DNA of 7,533 nucleotides from Flavobacteriaceae bacterium (GTDB lineage: Bacteria; Bacteroidota; Bacteroidia; Flavobacteriales; Flavobacteriaceae), in contig JAAZXZ010000104.1 in the NCBI GenBank assembly GCA_014239895.1, forward strand, positions 1 to 7,533, in the 5' to 3' direction. A program made the translations under genes and the position numbers. Below the pieces are notes generated by a model that was given only the letters and a program-made list of their open reading frames with translations, was not told the DNA's origin and searched no databases. This document shows, piece after piece, positions 5,804-7,533 of the stretch; position 1 is the stretch's first letter; every line of letters begins with the position of its first letter.

Positions 5804-6622
5804 ATGAATTTTTATAACAAAAAAGATATTCAAAATATAAAATCATACAGGTTTGATTTTATTGAAATAAGTGAAGAGGATCGCGTTTTTACAATCACTT
5901 TGAATCGCCCAAAAAAGAAAAATGCATTACATCCACAGATGACCAATGAAATAGCTTTTGCTATGCATTATGCACATTTCAATAATTCTATTTGGGTAGT
6001 TGTCTTTAAAGCAAATGGTGATACATTTTGTGCTGGAGCAGATCTTAAAGCTATGATGGGGGATATTGAACCTCATAATTCTACAATACCAGTTCCTGAA
6101 AAAGAAATTTTGATGGGCGATCTTTTTAATTCTATAAACAAACCCACAATAAGCGTTGTAGAAAAGAATGTTTATGCAGGAGGGTTTTTAATATTAGCTG
6201 GATGTATATATGTTATTGCAGATGAAAATTTAAGGTTTAGTCTACCAGAAGTTAAAAGGGGCCTTTTCCCAATGCAGGTCATGGCTAGTCTAATTCAAGT
6301 AATGCAACCCAGAAAAGTTTTAGATTGGTGTGTTAGAGGATATAGTATTTCTTCAATGCAAGCAAAAGAATATGGCCTTGTAACACATCTTTCAAATCAG
6401 GATAATATTGATAATGAGTTATCTAATTTAATTAAGGAAATACTAGAAAATTCACCCACTGCTATTAGACTTGGATTGGAAGCATATAGTTACATTACTA
6501 AAAAACCTAATCAGCATCAATATTTATTAGAAATGTTGAATAAGGCAATAAAATCTAATGATGCTAAAGAAGGAATTAAAGCATTTAAAGAAAAAAGAAA
6601 ACCAAATTGGAAGGGAAACTAA
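5804..6622 (+). CDS. Enoyl-CoA hydratase/isomerase (crotonase family) with a single catalytic glutamate
   Basis: A crotonase-superfamily enzyme, expected to hydrate or isomerise the unsaturated CoA ester made in this pathway. I use the ATG at 5804 (272 residues), 9 nt after the carboxyltransferase stop; an in-frame TTG at 5798 would add only two residues. NRPKKKNAL (34-42) opens the fold, FCAGADL (75-81) forms the first oxyanion-hole strand, YAGGFLILAGC (124-134) the second, and SLPEVKRGLFP (146-156) the active-site loop. The tail EGIKAFKEKRKPNWK is typical of the family. Of the two hydratase glutamates (Glu144 and Glu164 in rat enoyl-CoA hydratase), only the second is present (Glu149); the first position is Leu129. 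AGGFLILAGC recalls delta3,delta2-enoyl-CoA isomerases, which also have Leu there. It could be the glutaconyl-CoA-type hydratase expected after a carboxylase, or an isomerase. Confidence 0.93.
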   Translation: MNFYNKKDIQNIKSYRFDFIEISEEDRVFTITLNRPKKKNALHPQMTNEIAFAMHYAHFNNSIWVVVFKANGDTFCAGADLKAMMGDIEPHNSTIPVPEKEILMGDLFNSINKPTISVVEKNVYAGGFLILAGCIYVIADENLRFSLPEVKRGLFPMQVMASLIQVMQPRKVLDWCVRGYSISSMQAKEYGLVTHLSNQDNIDNELSNLIKEILENSPTAIRLGLEAYSYITKKPNQHQYLLEMLNKAIKSNDAKEGIKAFKEKRKPNWKGN

Positions 6623-6638
6623 TTTTTTTAAATAATTT

Positions 6639-6670
6639 TTAAACTTACTATGCGTGCATAGTAAGTTTAA
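6639..6670 (+). terminator. Strong hairpin after the rightward operon, probable terminator
   Basis: A perfect 14-bp stem (TTAAACTTACTATG, loop CGTG, then its complement) starts 17 nt after the crotonase stop codon. It is by far the strongest inverted repeat in the window and fits a transcription end for the carboxyltransferase-crotonase unit. The downstream tract (CTATATTTGTTG) is only moderately T-rich, so it is not a textbook intrinsic terminator; it might instead be an mRNA-stabilising hairpin or an operator for the next gene. Confidence 0.6.
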
Positions 6671-6671
6671 C

Positions 6672-6679
6672 TATATTTG
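6672..6679 (+). promoter_or_regulatory. Candidate Bacteroidota -7 box (TATATTTG) for the oxidoreductase gene
   Basis: TATATTTG matches TAnnTTTG exactly and lies just after the hairpin, 19 nt before the ATG at 6698, so the leader would be very short. No TTTG-like -33 element is found at 19-21 nt upstream, where the hairpin sits. If used, the hairpin would overlap the promoter's upstream half. Confidence 0.35.
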
Positions 6680-6697
6680 TTGTCTAAAAAAAATAAT

Positions 6698-7533
6698 ATG
6701 ATAAATAAGCAAGTTCTTTTTACTAAAAGACCAATTGGAACCCCTGATGAATCAATTTGGAAACATGTTAAGTCTAAGGTAAGAGATTTACAAGACAATG
6801 AATTCCTAATTCAAAATCACTATATATCTTTAGATCCAGCTATGAGGGGATGGATGAATGACGCACGCTCTTATATAGCCCCTGTACAATTAGGAGAAGT
6901 AATGAGAGCAGGTACAGTTGGTGAGATAATTAAATCAAACAATGAAGATTTCAAGGTTGGTCAATTTGTTTCAGGATGGGGAGGAGCTCAAGAATATTGT
7001 ATAAGTTCAGGAGATAATTATAATAAAATTTATCCAGGAGAAATGCCAATCCCTACATTTCTTGGATATTTAGGAATGCCTGGAATGACTGCGTATTTTG
7101 GAATTTTACAGGAGGGTGAAATTAAAGAAGGTGACATAGTCTTGGTTTCAGCTGCAGCTGGGGCTGTAGGTAGTTTGGTAGGGCAAATTGCCAAAATAAA
7201 AGGATGTAGGGTTATTGGAATAGCTGGAGGAAAAGAAAAGTGTGACTTTCTTGTTGATGAATTAGGGTTTGATGATGCAATAGACTACAAAAATGAAGAA
7301 ATTTACACTTCATTAAAAGATAAATGCCCTAATGGAATTGATGTATATTTTGATAATGTTGGAGGAGAAATTTTAGATGCTGTTTTAACTAGAATTAACA
7401 AAAATGCTAGGATAGTAATATGTGGAGCTATATCTCAATACAATAATAAAACTAAAGTAATGGGTCCTTCAAATTATATGTCATTATTAGTTAATAGAGC
7501 TAGTATGAAAGGTATGGTAGTTTTTGATTATAA
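6698..7533 (+). CDS. NADP-dependent medium-chain oxidoreductase, CurA / prostaglandin-reductase-like (3' end cut off by window edge)
   Basis: A zinc-free medium-chain reductase that typically reduces the C=C bond of alpha,beta-unsaturated ketones or aldehydes with NADPH (relatives: curcumin reductase CurA, leukotriene B4 12-hydroxydehydrogenase/prostaglandin reductase). The 278 visible residues start MINKQVLFTKRPIGTP. SLDPAMRGWM (44-53) is the family's substrate-side signature, YLGMPGMTAYFGI (124-136) leads into the cofactor domain, and the Rossmann AxxGxxG motif is AAAGAVG (152-158). DVYFDNVGGEILD (215-227) and RIVICGAISQYN (238-249) are also diagnostic. Relatives have about 335-345 residues, so roughly 60 lie beyond the window. 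The strong hairpin and 75-nt gap before it suggest a separate transcript. A link to the neighbouring CoA pathway, such as saturating an enone intermediate or detoxifying enals, is possible but unproven. Confidence 0.93.
   Translation, partial: MINKQVLFTKRPIGTPDESIWKHVKSKVRDLQDNEFLIQNHYISLDPAMRGWMNDARSYIAPVQLGEVMRAGTVGEIIKSNNEDFKVGQFVSGWGGAQEYCISSGDNYNKIYPGEMPIPTFLGYLGMPGMTAYFGILQEGEIKEGDIVLVSAAAGAVGSLVGQIAKIKGCRVIGIAGGKEKCDFLVDELGFDDAIDYKNEEIYTSLKDKCPNGIDVYFDNVGGEILDAVLTRINKNARIVICGAISQYNNKTKVMGPSNYMSLLVNRASMKGMVVFDY

Overview
This AT-rich window most likely comes from a member of the Bacteroidota, probably an uncultured marine or aquatic flavobacterium. Three things point there: AT-rich codons (AAA for Lys, ATA/ATT for Ile); no Shine-Dalgarno-like sequence at most starts, with A/T-only leaders; and a secreted SusC-type carboxypeptidase-regulatory-like domain with a signal peptide ending in AQ. 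Two stretches also match the Bacteroidota -7 promoter box TAnnTTTG. The taxonomic call is inference.

Layout: a 310-bp intergenic region (3886-4195) separates two divergent operons. The leftward operon runs AMP-forming acyl-CoA ligase (3885-2209), a small secreted protein with a 14-lysine tail (2218-1868, overlapping the ligase by 10 nt), an acyl-CoA dehydrogenase (1851-682), and a short-chain dehydrogenase/reductase (656 leftwards, cut by the window edge). The rightward operon runs the carboxyltransferase subunit of a biotin-dependent acyl-CoA carboxylase (4196-5794) and a crotonase-fold enoyl-CoA hydratase/isomerase (5804-6622). A strong hairpin follows (6639-6670), then a CurA-type NADP-dependent oxidoreductase (6698 rightwards, cut by the window edge).

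How they may work together: ligase, acyl-CoA dehydrogenase, carboxyltransferase, crotonase and SDR are the enzyme classes used to break down beta-methyl-branched acyl-CoAs, where beta-oxidation is blocked and a gamma-carboxylation by a methylcrotonyl-CoA or geranyl-CoA carboxylase removes the block. This set parallels the leucine/isovalerate (Liu) and especially the acyclic terpene (Atu) pathways of Pseudomonas. The biotin carboxylase/BCCP subunit the carboxyltransferase needs is not in the window. The real substrate cannot be read from sequence.

The main oddities are the secreted poly-lysine protein encoded by a (AAG)13 microsatellite inside a cytoplasmic catabolic operon, a crotonase lacking the first of the two hydratase glutamates, and repeated TCTATAGA-cored palindromes in the divergent control region.
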